DNA of 64,000 nucleotides from Halobacteria archaeon HArc-gm2 (GTDB taxonomy: Archaea > Halobacteriota > Halobacteria > Halobacteriales > Haloarculaceae), in contig JAOPKE010000001.1 of NCBI GenBank assembly GCA_025517465.1, positions 868,001-932,000 of the forward strand, written 5' to 3'. The notes under the pieces are model-generated. The model was not told the origin of the DNA and searched no databases. It saw nothing but the letters and a program-made list of their open reading frames with translations. Positions 1 through 7,293 of the stretch are shown here, piece after piece. Position 1 is the first letter of the stretch. Every line of letters begins with the position of its first letter. Position numbers and translations under genes: made by a program.

Positions 1-92
1 GGTCAGACCACGGGCAGTCTGGCCCCGTTCCGCTATTTGAACCCTCGGCCGGACTGTAAGCTTGAAATGCCCCCGTGACGCACACATTCGTA

Positions 93-1292
93 ATGAACGG
101 AAACGAGTTCGGTCGTCTCTTCCGCTTTACCACCTTCGGCGAGAGTCACGGGGAAGCGATGGGCTGTACCGTCTCCGGCGTGCCCGCTGGCGTGGAACTC
201 TCCGAAGAGGACATCCAGCGCGACCTGGACCGGCGGAAGCCCGGGCAGTCGATGATAACTACCTCGCGGGGCGAACCCGACGCCGTCTCCATCAAGTCCG
301 GCGTCCAGGACGGCTACACCTCGGGGATGCCGATCGGGATGGTCATCGAGAACAAAGACGCTCGGTCGGGGAAGTACGAGCCGTTCATCACGGCACCGCG
401 GCCCTCGCACGGCGACTTCACGTACTCCGCCAAGTTCGGCACCCGAAACTGGGGCGGCGGTGGGCGGTCTTCTGCTCGGGAGACAGTCAACTGGGTCGCT
501 GCCGGAGCGGTGGCAAAACAGGTCCTCGAACAGTCCGAGTTCGATATCCAGATCAAGGCCCACGTCAACCAGCTCGGAGACATCGAAGCGCCCGAAGTCA
601 GTTTCGAGGAGATGCTCGAACACAGCGAGGAGAACGACGTCCGGTGTGGCCACCCCGAGACGGCCGAGGAGATGCGCGACCTGGCCGACAAGTACCAGCA
701 GGAGGGCAACTCCATCGGCGGGTCCATCTACTTCGAGTGCCAGGGCGTGCCCCGCGGCCTCGGCGCACCGCGGTTCGACCAGGTTCCGGCGCGACTCGGC
801 CAGGCGATGTTCGCGATTCCAGCCGTGACGGCCTTCGAGTTCGGCCTCGGGAAGGAGGCCCGCGAGGTGTCTGGACTCGACCGCAACGAGGACTGGGAGT
901 TCGACGAGGACGGTGACCCGACGCCAGTCGGTAACGACCACGGCGGCCTCCAGGGCGGCATCACGACAGGGGACCCCATCTACGGCGAGGTGACGCTCCA
1001 CGCGCCCACGTCCATCCCGTCGAAACAGCAGACCGTCGACTGGGAGACGGGCGAGAAGAAGGAGATACAGGTCGTCGGCCGACACGACCCCGTGCTCCCG
1101 CCCCGCGGCGTTCCGGTCGTCGAGGCGATGCTGTACTGCACGATCCTGGACTTCATGCTCCTGGGCGGGCGGATCAATCCGGACCGCCTCGACGGACAGC
1201 CCGGAGAATACGACACGGACTACCACCCGTCGAGTCCGCAGAACGACCCCGACGACGCCGACACCGTCGCCCGGTCCGTCGACGAGGAGTAA
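93..1292 (+). CDS. aroC: Chorismate synthase
   Basis: Catalyses the last shikimate-pathway step, 5-enolpyruvylshikimate-3-phosphate to chorismate, using reduced FMN. The 399-residue product shows FGESHG near residue 15, HGDFTYSAKFGTRNWGGGGRSSARET in the middle (two conserved family blocks) and a C-terminal block around VPVVEAMLYC. Length is normal for the family. I chose the ATG at 93, giving MNGNEFGRLF, over an in-frame GTG at 75, because chorismate synthases begin just before this block. It stands alone on the + strand; the next gene follows after about 80 bases. Confidence 0.95.
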   Translation: MNGNEFGRLFRFTTFGESHGEAMGCTVSGVPAGVELSEEDIQRDLDRRKPGQSMITTSRGEPDAVSIKSGVQDGYTSGMPIGMVIENKDARSGKYEPFITAPRPSHGDFTYSAKFGTRNWGGGGRSSARETVNWVAAGAVAKQVLEQSEFDIQIKAHVNQLGDIEAPEVSFEEMLEHSEENDVRCGHPETAEEMRDLADKYQQEGNSIGGSIYFECQGVPRGLGAPRFDQVPARLGQAMFAIPAVTAFEFGLGKEAREVSGLDRNEDWEFDEDGDPTPVGNDHGGLQGGITTGDPIYGEVTLHAPTSIPSKQQTVDWETGEKKEIQVVGRHDPVLPPRGVPVVEAMLYCTILDFMLLGGRINPDRLDGQPGEYDTDYHPSSPQNDPDDADTVARSVDEE

Positions 1293-1370
1293 TCGGCATC
1301 GAGCGTTCTCGGCCAGCACATCGACCGGCAGTCGCCGCGGTTTTACGCGACGAACTCGTCTCCGGAGTCA

Positions 1371-1997
1371 ATGGACGCGAGACAGGAATCGGCGTCGAAC
1401 CCCTTCGGGATGGACGAGGAGTGCGAGAACTGTCCCGAGCTCTGCGAGGCGCGGACGACCATCGCACACGGCTACGGCGACGTCGGCGCGGAGTTCGTCG
1501 TCCTCGGTGGTTCACCCAGCGAAGCCGCCGACGAGGCCGGAATTCCGTTCCTCGGCGACGAAGAGCGGGGCGTGCTTGACGTGCTCGCTGCGGTCGACAT
1601 GTGCGAGGACCCCGACGCGGCCGAGCCCGAGCTCTCGAACGTCTTTCTCACCTACACCGCTCGGTGTCGCCACCCAGAACGCGAGCCGACCGACCGGGAG
1701 GTCCAGAACTGCGAGCCGTACCTCAACAGCGAGATCAGGATGATCAACCCGGAGATACTCGTCCCCGTCGGCCAGCGACCGCTGAACGAACTGGCTTTCG
1801 AGTACACGACCTTCTCCCAGGACGAACTCGACGTCGAGGAGCGCCACGCGACGACCATCCGCGGGCGCGGGTTCGAGATCATGCCGATGATCGATCCCGC
1901 CGAGCAGACCGACCACCAGCGGACGGTATTCCTCGAGCACTTTAGCGAGACGCTCGGTCGCGATTACCGCCAGACCAAGGGCCGCCGCGGGCGATAG
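1371..1997 (+). CDS. Uracil-DNA glycosylase family 4-like protein (Fe-S)
   Basis: A 208-residue protein of the uracil-DNA glycosylase superfamily, likely acting in base-excision repair. It keeps four Cys in the family-4 pattern that holds a 4Fe-4S cluster: C18-x2-C21 and C99-x14-C114. A GYGD..AEFVVLGGSPS segment follows the first pair, as in the family. The catalytic motif variants were not verified, so uracil excision itself is inferred. It faces the CBS-domain gene tail to tail, 1 base apart. A Cys-depleted relative of the same length lies at 62009. Confidence 0.75.
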   Translation: MDARQESASNPFGMDEECENCPELCEARTTIAHGYGDVGAEFVVLGGSPSEAADEAGIPFLGDEERGVLDVLAAVDMCEDPDAAEPELSNVFLTYTARCRHPEREPTDREVQNCEPYLNSEIRMINPEILVPVGQRPLNELAFEYTTFSQDELDVEERHATTIRGRGFEIMPMIDPAEQTDHQRTVFLEHFSETLGRDYRQTKGRRGR

Positions 1998-1998
1998 G

Positions 1999-2433
1999 TC
2001 AGAATCGCGTTCGTGACTCCCAGCGGTCCCTCACCTGGTCGAGCCGCGTCGCCTCGTCCTCGATGTCCGAGAGGTGCCAGACGATGTCGGAGTGGGTGAC
2101 GATACCCACCAGATCCAGGTCGTCGACGACGGGCACCTTCTTGACGTCTTCGTCGGCCATCTGCCGGGCGACGCGCTGGACGGTCGCGTCCGGCGACGTC
2201 GTGACGATCGGACTGTGACTCACCTCGTCGACCGAGATTGTCGATAGCGGGCGACCGATTCGGAGCGCCACTTTCAGTGCATCCGTCTCGGTGACGATTC
2301 CCGACGGATAGCCGCTCTTGACGACGACGACCGATCCCACCCCGTTGCCGACGAGCCGTTCGACGGCGTCGTCGAGCATCGCCTCGTGGTCGACCGTGAC
2401 CACGTCGTCGGTCATCAGTTCCGCGACGAGCAT
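1999..2433 (-). CDS. CBS-domain pair protein
   Basis: A 144-residue protein made almost only of two CBS domains (about residues 5-60 and 70-125, with GIVTETDAL and GIVTHSDIV at equivalent places). CBS pairs bind adenosyl ligands such as AMP, ATP or SAM and act as sensors; with no attached enzyme domain the target cannot be named. It starts with ATG at 2433, head to head with the next gene, leaving about 95 bases for two promoters. Confidence 0.85.
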   Translation of the reverse strand: MLVAELMTDDVVTVDHEAMLDDAVERLVGNGVGSVVVVKSGYPSGIVTETDALKVALRIGRPLSTISVDEVSHSPIVTTSPDATVQRVARQMADEDVKKVPVVDDLDLVGIVTHSDIVWHLSDIEDEATRLDQVRDRWESRTRF

Positions 2434-2529
2434 ACGGAACGTCTCGCTATCGACCGGGATAAATCATCTGCCAGCGACGCGCAGTCGGGAGTGACAACTC
2501 ACAAGGCGCTACTGGCCCCACAGACGGGT

Positions 2530-3252
2530 ATGACCACAGTCGCCGTGTTTGCGAACCCGCCCGAAGAAGGCGCCGTCCTGCCGAGACTGGTCGACGACGG
2601 TGTCGTGACCGAAACCGAGGCAGCGACGCTCTACCGGGCGATGGTCGCCGACGTCTGCGAGGCTATCCAGTCGAGCGGGGCCGAACTGCTGGTGAACTAC
2701 AGACCGGCGGATCAGCTCTCAGTCGACGCCGACGACCCGGAAGAGACGCTCCGTTCCGTCCTGAAAGACGAACTCGACGACACCGACGGGATTCGCTACG
2801 AGGTACAGGTCGGGTCGACGTTCGCCGCCAGGGTCGGAAACACCGTCACCCACCTTCTGGAGCGCGAGGAAGTCCAGACCGCCGCGGCAGTCACGCCGAC
2901 CGCGGCGTTTCTCGGCCGTCAGCACGTCGACAGCGCCGCAATGAAGCTCCGGCGGAGCGAAGTGGTCCTCGGGCCGACGACCGATGGCCGGGTCTACTAC
3001 GCCGGTTTCTCGGAATCAATCGATTTCGACAGCGCGTACGACGCCCCGGCCGTCGAGTCGCTCGTGGAATCCGCTGGCGAAGCCGATCTCGACAGCGACT
3101 TCTTGCCGATGCTCCCCGTGCTCGAGTCCGCCACGGACCTCGGTACCGCGTTACCGCTACTCCGTGCGCGCGCCGATGCCGGGCTACGAGTCCCGCTCCG
3201 GACGGCTGGCGTGCTGTTCGATCTCGGGTTCGACGAATCCCGTGACCGATAG
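2530..3252 (+). CDS. DUF2064-type protein (haloarchaeal)
   Basis: A 240-residue soluble protein whose start, MTTVAVFANPPEEGAVLPRL, resembles haloarchaeal members of the DUF2064/TIGR04282 glycosyltransferase-like family. The usual bacterial Pro/Lys-rich nucleotide-binding start is not clear here, so enzymatic function is uncertain. The ATG at 2530 is preferred over an upstream in-frame start at 2386, because the extra 48 residues would overlap the divergent CBS gene and look non-coding. It is the last chromosomal gene before the integrated element. Confidence 0.65.
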   Translation: MTTVAVFANPPEEGAVLPRLVDDGVVTETEAATLYRAMVADVCEAIQSSGAELLVNYRPADQLSVDADDPEETLRSVLKDELDDTDGIRYEVQVGSTFAARVGNTVTHLLEREEVQTAAAVTPTAAFLGRQHVDSAAMKLRRSEVVLGPTTDGRVYYAGFSESIDFDSAYDAPAVESLVESAGEADLDSDFLPMLPVLESATDLGTALPLLRARADAGLRVPLRTAGVLFDLGFDESRDR

Positions 3253-3329
3253 GTCAGTCAGTCCGCCGCCCAGATTGCGGACAACCGACAGGCCTTAGAG
3301 GGGCCCGACAGTACACTTCGACGCTGACT

Positions 3330-3373
3330 GGTGGGGTGGCAGAGCGGCCCATTGCGCCTGCCTTGAAAGCAGG
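3330..3373 (+). repeat. Left att copy: 5' half of tRNA-Ser(UGA)
   Basis: These 44 bases are identical to bases 10803-10846 and cover tRNA-Ser from position 1 through the 3' side of the anticodon stem. The identity stops exactly at both ends: the flanking base differs on each side. No T-arm or acceptor 3' strand follows, so this is not a functional tRNA. It marks the left junction of the integrated element. Confidence 0.85.
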
Positions 3374-3510
3374 ACCGCCTTCGGCGGCAGTTGCCCCCCG
3401 AAATCATGCGAATTACGGCTTCTACCCTAAGTTATGTTTAGACACCCGGATAAAGCCACTGGTTCGATAATCAAGTCCTTACTGTGCCTCGCTTAATTAT
3501 ATCCAGGTAG

Positions 3511-3633
3511 TCAGCGATGATTTTTTCTCGTCGTTGCGAGGTCGTACACCGTCTGGTTGATCTGGGCAATGCGGTCTTCGATGTTCGTCTCCTCGATAAA
3601 GGATAACACGAAAGTTTCATTCAGGTAGTTGTT
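3511..3633 (-). pseudogene. Possible gene remnant (C-terminal fragment)
   Basis: On the minus strand a short open stretch reads as plausible protein (...ETNIEDRIAQINQTVYDL...) and ends in TGA at 3511, but a stop lies just upstream and no convincing start is present. It may be the end of a gene truncated at the left element junction. The rest of 3374-3760 shows no gene. The fragment is too short to name. Confidence 0.2.
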
Positions 3634-3760
3634 TTATTTCCGATCCTCTGGGACGAATCTACTGGTCGGTTAAGTATGCGTATTTATTGTAATTTTGAAA
3701 CTAACATATTCACTTATGCCATTAACCCATGCCGAGGGATAAGCAGCAGGGAGAAGGGTT

Positions 3761-4363
3761 CTATCCCAAAACCCGAGCATGGTGACGCCAGGAAAACGTG
3801 AATACGATTGCAATAAGTCCAATCCAAAAGAACAATTCGCCTGGTGAGAGAGAAACTATCTGACCGGCTGTTTCCGGATTGAGGGAGGGATTAGTAGCAA
3901 CTACATTTGACTGAGGGTCGTTAGTTGGCCGAACCAGATGGTCGATCAATTTGCTTGCGATACCCACAATCGCAATCGCCCCCAGAAATCGAGCGAGTGT
4001 TTTTCGTAGATTCGATTCATTCTTCTTTTCAGTAGCAAAGATAACAAGTGATCCATTTGTCGGGGCATATACCTTCATCTCACTTCCAGAGTCCGAGTAC
4101 CATGTATCGACGACTTCTATAAGGTCTGCGTCTCTCAGCTTGTCGAGATGGTACTTCGTGTTCTGAATAGAAGTCTCAACGGTATCAGAGAGGTCAGACG
4201 CATTCTGTGGTGTCGTATAGAGTTCTGATAAAATTTCACGGCTCATTTTCGAAGCGAGTGCTGAGAACACATCTTCTGCGGCTTCCTCATTGATGCGCAG
4301 TGCATTGAGTTCGTTGGGAGCCTCCTGTCGGATCGGTGTTCGTTGAGGGAGCAGACGCTTCAT
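3761..4363 (-). CDS. ArsR-type winged-helix protein with two C-terminal membrane segments
   Basis: 200 residues. Residues about 25-100 form a winged-helix DNA-binding domain (VFSALASKMSREILSEL, then TKYHLDKLRDADLIEVV), typical of haloarchaeal ArsR/MarR-like regulators. Two hydrophobic segments follow, about 120-142 and 172-190, ending in a basic tail, so the regulator is probably anchored in the membrane. A TATA-like box 28 bases upstream suggests a leaderless transcript. It is the first gene inside the left end of the element; its target is unknown. Confidence 0.65.
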   Translation of the reverse strand: MKRLLPQRTPIRQEAPNELNALRINEEAAEDVFSALASKMSREILSELYTTPQNASDLSDTVETSIQNTKYHLDKLRDADLIEVVDTWYSDSGSEMKVYAPTNGSLVIFATEKKNESNLRKTLARFLGAIAIVGIASKLIDHLVRPTNDPQSNVVATNPSLNPETAGQIVSLSPGELFFWIGLIAIVFTFSWRHHARVLG

Positions 4364-4390
4364 CGTCGTTACGTCTGTTCATAGAGCCAA

Positions 4391-4400
4391 GTATAATAGG
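4391..4400 (-). promoter_or_regulatory. TATA-like promoter of the winged-helix gene
   Basis: The minus strand reads CCTATTATAC about 28 bases before the ATG at 4363, the spacing expected for a leaderless haloarchaeal transcript. Confidence 0.4.
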
Positions 4401-4440
4401 AGTTGCCTCAGGTAAAATCACTTTTGTAGTTCACTGAAGG

Positions 4441-4449
4441 CATATATCC
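4441..4449 (+). promoter_or_regulatory. TATA-like promoter of the exported protein gene
   Basis: CATATATCC lies about 26-34 bases before the ATG at 4475, a spacing that fits a leaderless mRNA. Confidence 0.4.
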
Positions 4450-4474
4450 AGACCGCAGAAAACGGTGTTTTGTG

Positions 4475-4984
4475 ATGAAACGACGTACTTATCTCGGTGC
4501 AATCGGCGGTGTTGCAAGTGCTGGTGTTTTCACAACACTCATTAGAGACGATCTGACCCATGAACCGGAATTGACGGAACCAGACTCGCCATTTCAGACA
4601 ATAGAAACAGGTACCAGGGACGGCATTGCAAACCCTGGCCAGAACACCCCTCACAGAATCGCCATCTGGAATGCGTCATCAGAAGGCCATCAAATCCAGG
4701 TTGAAATTAGGTCAGTCACAAACGAGAGTAGAAGCGTAGTCCTTGACGAAACATATGAGTTTCCTGCCAATTCAGTATTAGAGGTTCGACTTCTTACTCC
4801 GGATGAGTACCTCATCGAAATGCGCCGAACAGATAACGAGGCCCAGAAGTCGATTACTGTAGCCCGTGATTGGTTCGATTGCAACAGTTCAAGACATAAA
4901 GTCACGATCCCCGAAGACGGTCACATCACAGTGACGGAATCTTCAACACTCCTCGCATGTGATGAATCCACGACTGTAAAGTAG
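4475..4984 (+). CDS. Exported hypothetical protein (Tat-like signal)
   Basis: A 169-residue protein of unknown function. It begins MKRRTYLGAIGGVASAGVF, a twin-arginine signal with a short hydrophobic core, as in most exported haloarchaeal proteins. The rest is a beta-rich extracellular-looking domain with two Cys near the C-terminus. The ATG at 4475 is preferred over the overlapping GTG at 4472. It is divergent from the winged-helix gene and shares its intergenic region, so the two may be co-regulated. Confidence 0.6.
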   Translation: MKRRTYLGAIGGVASAGVFTTLIRDDLTHEPELTEPDSPFQTIETGTRDGIANPGQNTPHRIAIWNASSEGHQIQVEIRSVTNESRSVVLDETYEFPANSVLEVRLLTPDEYLIEMRRTDNEAQKSITVARDWFDCNSSRHKVTIPEDGHITVTESSTLLACDESTTVK

Positions 4985-5038
4985 ATAGTCTGTACCTATC
5001 GAAAAGTCCCACTCCATTGAGCGGGGCGTTACACCGTT

Positions 5039-5572
5039 CTACTCGGGTAGCTCCCGCTCACCGTCTCTCACGCAGTTCCAGCAGGGGAAGTCGTCGGCGA
5101 GGTCGCGACAGTCACACTCTCTGTGTTCCTCTGCATAGAGCGGGTTGGGGCCGCCGCTGATCACCTCGGTAGCAGTACCACCGTCAGTCCGGAGTGGTTC
5201 TTCCAATGATTGCGAGGGGGTTTCCGTAGCGTCTACCCCGGGAGTTGGACAGTCAACAGCGGCTTGCAAAACCACTGGGCCACCAATTGTAGCGAGCGCG
5301 ACTTTATGCTTGCAGTCGTACTCCTCGTTATACTGGTCAGCCTTACACTCGCACTCAGAAGGCACCAGCAGCCCGTCACGGTCTTCAATGCCGACGAGGT
5401 ATGAATGGTCGTCTTTCTCAAAGCCATACGCTGCGTTCGTCACACGGACGAGATGTGGTGCTTCTACGCTAAACTCCCAGGCCTCCCAGCCCACACGCTT
5501 TGAGGTCTTCGCGCCGAAATTCAGATGGTCAACAGCGATACGCTTTTCAGCAGCTGAGTTTTTCGTATTCAT
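5039..5572 (-). CDS. SWIM zinc-finger protein
   Basis: About 177 residues with a SWIM zinc finger of the form CxC-x(n)-CxH (CECKADQYNEEYDCKH) in the middle, and a second Cys-rich cluster near the C-terminus (ECDCRDLADDFPCWNC). SWIM domains bind DNA or protein; free-standing SWIM proteins are common on haloarchaeal plasmids and proviruses, but their role is not known. Start set at ATG 5572, because residues upstream of MNTKNSAAEKR look unlike protein. An inverted-repeat operator candidate lies between this gene and the divergent gene at 5742. Confidence 0.7.
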   Translation of the reverse strand: MNTKNSAAEKRIAVDHLNFGAKTSKRVGWEAWEFSVEAPHLVRVTNAAYGFEKDDHSYLVGIEDRDGLLVPSECECKADQYNEEYDCKHKVALATIGGPVVLQAAVDCPTPGVDATETPSQSLEEPLRTDGGTATEVISGGPNPLYAEEHRECDCRDLADDFPCWNCVRDGERELPE

Positions 5573-5678
5573 GCTTCTGTGTTCCAGAAGCGCGGTCGTG
5601 TGTACCAGCACACGGCCATTTCTGCAATGGCGACACCACGCTTCGTACTAACCAGTACAACGCCCACCCACTTAGTAG

Positions 5679-5694
5679 TTAGCAGATTTGCTAA
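5679..5694. promoter_or_regulatory. Candidate operator (TTAGCA-n4-TGCTAA)
   Basis: A perfect 6-bp inverted repeat, TTAGCAGATTTGCTAA, is flanked on each side by the direct repeat TTAGTAG (5672-5678 and 5697-5703). It lies between two divergent element genes and just upstream of a TATA-like ACTTAA at 5712, about 29 bases before the ATG at 5742. This is a good place for a repressor; which protein binds it is unknown. Confidence 0.4.
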
Positions 5695-5741
5695 GGTTAG
5701 TAGATATGCAGACTTAACACGCGGGCGAGCGAAGACAGTAT

Positions 5742-5942
5742 ATGGCAAAAACTCGCGCTATCCTCACTGAAACGGAACGACAGCAGATCTCCGGGGAACA
5801 CGGGAACAACCGGAAATATCAGGCCGCCTCTCGTGTTCGCAGCCGTATCGAGGACGAATTACAGACAGATATAGAGATACTACGAAAGAACCATCCTGAG
5901 CTATACCAGGAGCTTCGAGAGGTTGTGTGTGAGCCGGAATGA
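5742..5942 (+). CDS. Small charged protein, unknown
   Basis: A 66-residue, mostly helical charged protein (MAKTRAILTETERQQISGEHGNNRKYQAASRV is its start region in two parts). I cannot name the family. It has a plausible leaderless promoter and an upstream palindrome, and is followed by a hairpin at 5950-5982. The pairing with a SWIM gene across a shared operator suggests a control or maintenance module of the element, which is inference. Confidence 0.5.
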   Translation: MAKTRAILTETERQQISGEHGNNRKYQAASRVRSRIEDELQTDIEILRKNHPELYQELREVVCEPE

Positions 5943-5949
5943 GCTACCG

Positions 5950-5982
5950 CATCGAGGCAGGGAAGGACCACAGCCCTCGATG
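5950..5982 (+). terminator. Hairpin after the small charged gene
   Basis: CATCGAGG and CCTCGATG form an 8-bp perfect stem with a 17-base loop, starting 8 bases after the stop codon at 5942. No T-run follows directly, so termination is only a guess. The next 160 bases up to 6142 show nothing I can name. Confidence 0.25.
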
Positions 5983-6142
5983 CAGTAATCCCCCCCAGTT
6001 GGAACATTCATCGACCGCACGCAAGCGCGTAATAAGTGACAACTTCTGCAGAATATCTGCTGAGAGTCAGGGTTTTCGCCATCTGGTTTTGAGTGAAACA
6101 GCCGGTAAGTGGGGTTGCGAAGTGAGCAGAGCGTTTCCTTTA

Positions 6143-6610
6143 TTATGGCGGTTTCTTTTCAGTGTTTGTTGCGGTTTCTCCGTCGCTGTCGCGGTGTGTC
6201 GCAGTGATGGAGTCAGGGACTGTGGAACGGAAGGAGACGAGAAGTTCGTACGTGTCTGTCCCGAGAGAGTCTGGACAGTTGGACCGAACTTTTTCTACTC
6301 CGATTTGTATTGTAAGTTCTGAAGTCTGCTCATCAAACGAGAGCGATTCGAGGGAAGCTTCGTGACATGGGTTCCCCGCAAGCATCGTCCCGGTAATACG
6401 AACCTGTGTCTCCTCCGGCAGATACGTGATAGTTGGCGGTTCGGGTTGATTCTCCCCTTCAGCAGTGATAGAGAAGTCAACGGTTGCGACCGTTTCTGGA
6501 AGTGTCTGTGGTGTCGTACGCCCACTTGAATCGGTATCGAACCGTGATAAACATCCCGTCGATCCGGTCAAAATCCCGACCGTGAGAAAACAGAAAGTTC
6601 GCCTGTCCAT
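6143..6610 (-). CDS. Putative lipoprotein, unknown function
   Basis: 155 residues starting MDRRTFCFLTVGILTGSTGC: a twin-arginine motif, a hydrophobic core and a lipobox-like TGC, so the mature protein would be lipid-anchored outside the cell. The rest is a beta-rich domain with two further Cys. The ATG at 6610 is chosen because it places the RR motif at residue 3-4; an upstream in-frame ATG would bury the signal. No domain recognised. Second exported protein of the element. Confidence 0.6.
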   Translation of the reverse strand: MDRRTFCFLTVGILTGSTGCLSRFDTDSSGRTTPQTLPETVATVDFSITAEGENQPEPPTITYLPEETQVRITGTMLAGNPCHEASLESLSFDEQTSELTIQIGVEKVRSNCPDSLGTDTYELLVSFRSTVPDSITATHRDSDGETATNTEKKPP

Positions 6611-7065
6611 AGAGGAGCATCGGAACTCAAACAATTACGTGTGGCGGTAGCTCAAGTGACTTTCACAGCCTTTTGTCCGTTCGGTATGTCACCTGTACTT
6701 ACCGAAGCGACTCACTACATCGAGACGGGTTCTCCTCCACTCGTCCCCACGACCGAGAGAACAACGTAGTCGTCTCCGGCTCGATGAAGTGAATCCACGG
6801 AGTGTTCCCACTCGCCTAAACCGCCGGAATTCAGGAGATAGGGGAATCGGAAAACAGGGTGACTTGGATGCTTTTCAGATTCGATGTATCGACGGCCCAC
6901 CCAGGCCATCAGTTTGCTTGCTGTTCATCTTCTCGATGATTGACCGGGGATTCATCGCGGGACGAATAGACTACGTGAGAGACTTGCTACTCCCTCAGGG
7001 GAACAATGCATAGAGGGGGAGAGTAGTCGAAAGGGATTCTACCAGCTAAACAACCGACGGTCGCT
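6611..7065. other. Element region without a supported gene
   Basis: 455 bases in which only short open stretches occur on either strand. None has a convincing start, composition or recognisable motif. A decayed gene is possible. Confidence 0.4.
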
Positions 7066-7239
7066 TCACTCCCTCTGGTTCAACTGAAACGTTTGAGCAA
7101 ACGCAACGGCAACCGCCCGCTCTATGGACTGGAACGTTGAGTAAGGAGTCAACGGTTTCTCTCGTTCCATGTTCGGGAATCTCCTGCGGAGACGAATCCA
7201 ACCCTCGATGCGGTTAACCGGTTTGAGTAGAATACTCAC
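7066..7239 (-). CDS. Small ORF downstream of the helicase, unknown
   Basis: A 57-residue open frame from a GTG at 7239 to TGA at 7066, with protein-like sequence such as LLKPVNRIEGWIRLRRRF near the start and QSIERAVAVAFAQTF later. It begins 55 bases after the helicase stop on the same strand, so it could be co-transcribed. It could also be the surviving C-terminal part of a longer gene (the frame is open only four codons upstream of the GTG). No family recognised. Confidence 0.35.
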   Translation of the reverse strand: MSILLKPVNRIEGWIRLRRRFPNMEREKPLTPYSTFQSIERAVAVAFAQTFQLNQRE

Positions 7240-7293
7240 GAAAGTCGTGGGTTATTCCACATAATAGTTTTTAGTATGGGATACCCCACGACC

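Noticed and set aside
3330-3405. A second complete tRNA-Ser gene at the left end of the element
   Set aside because: Only the 5' half matches; no T-arm or acceptor 3' strand follows, so no cloverleaf can form.
6715-7013. Short frames on both strands between the lipoprotein and the helicase
   Set aside because: Neither the 64-residue minus frame nor the 74-residue plus frame shows a motif, good start or codon pattern.
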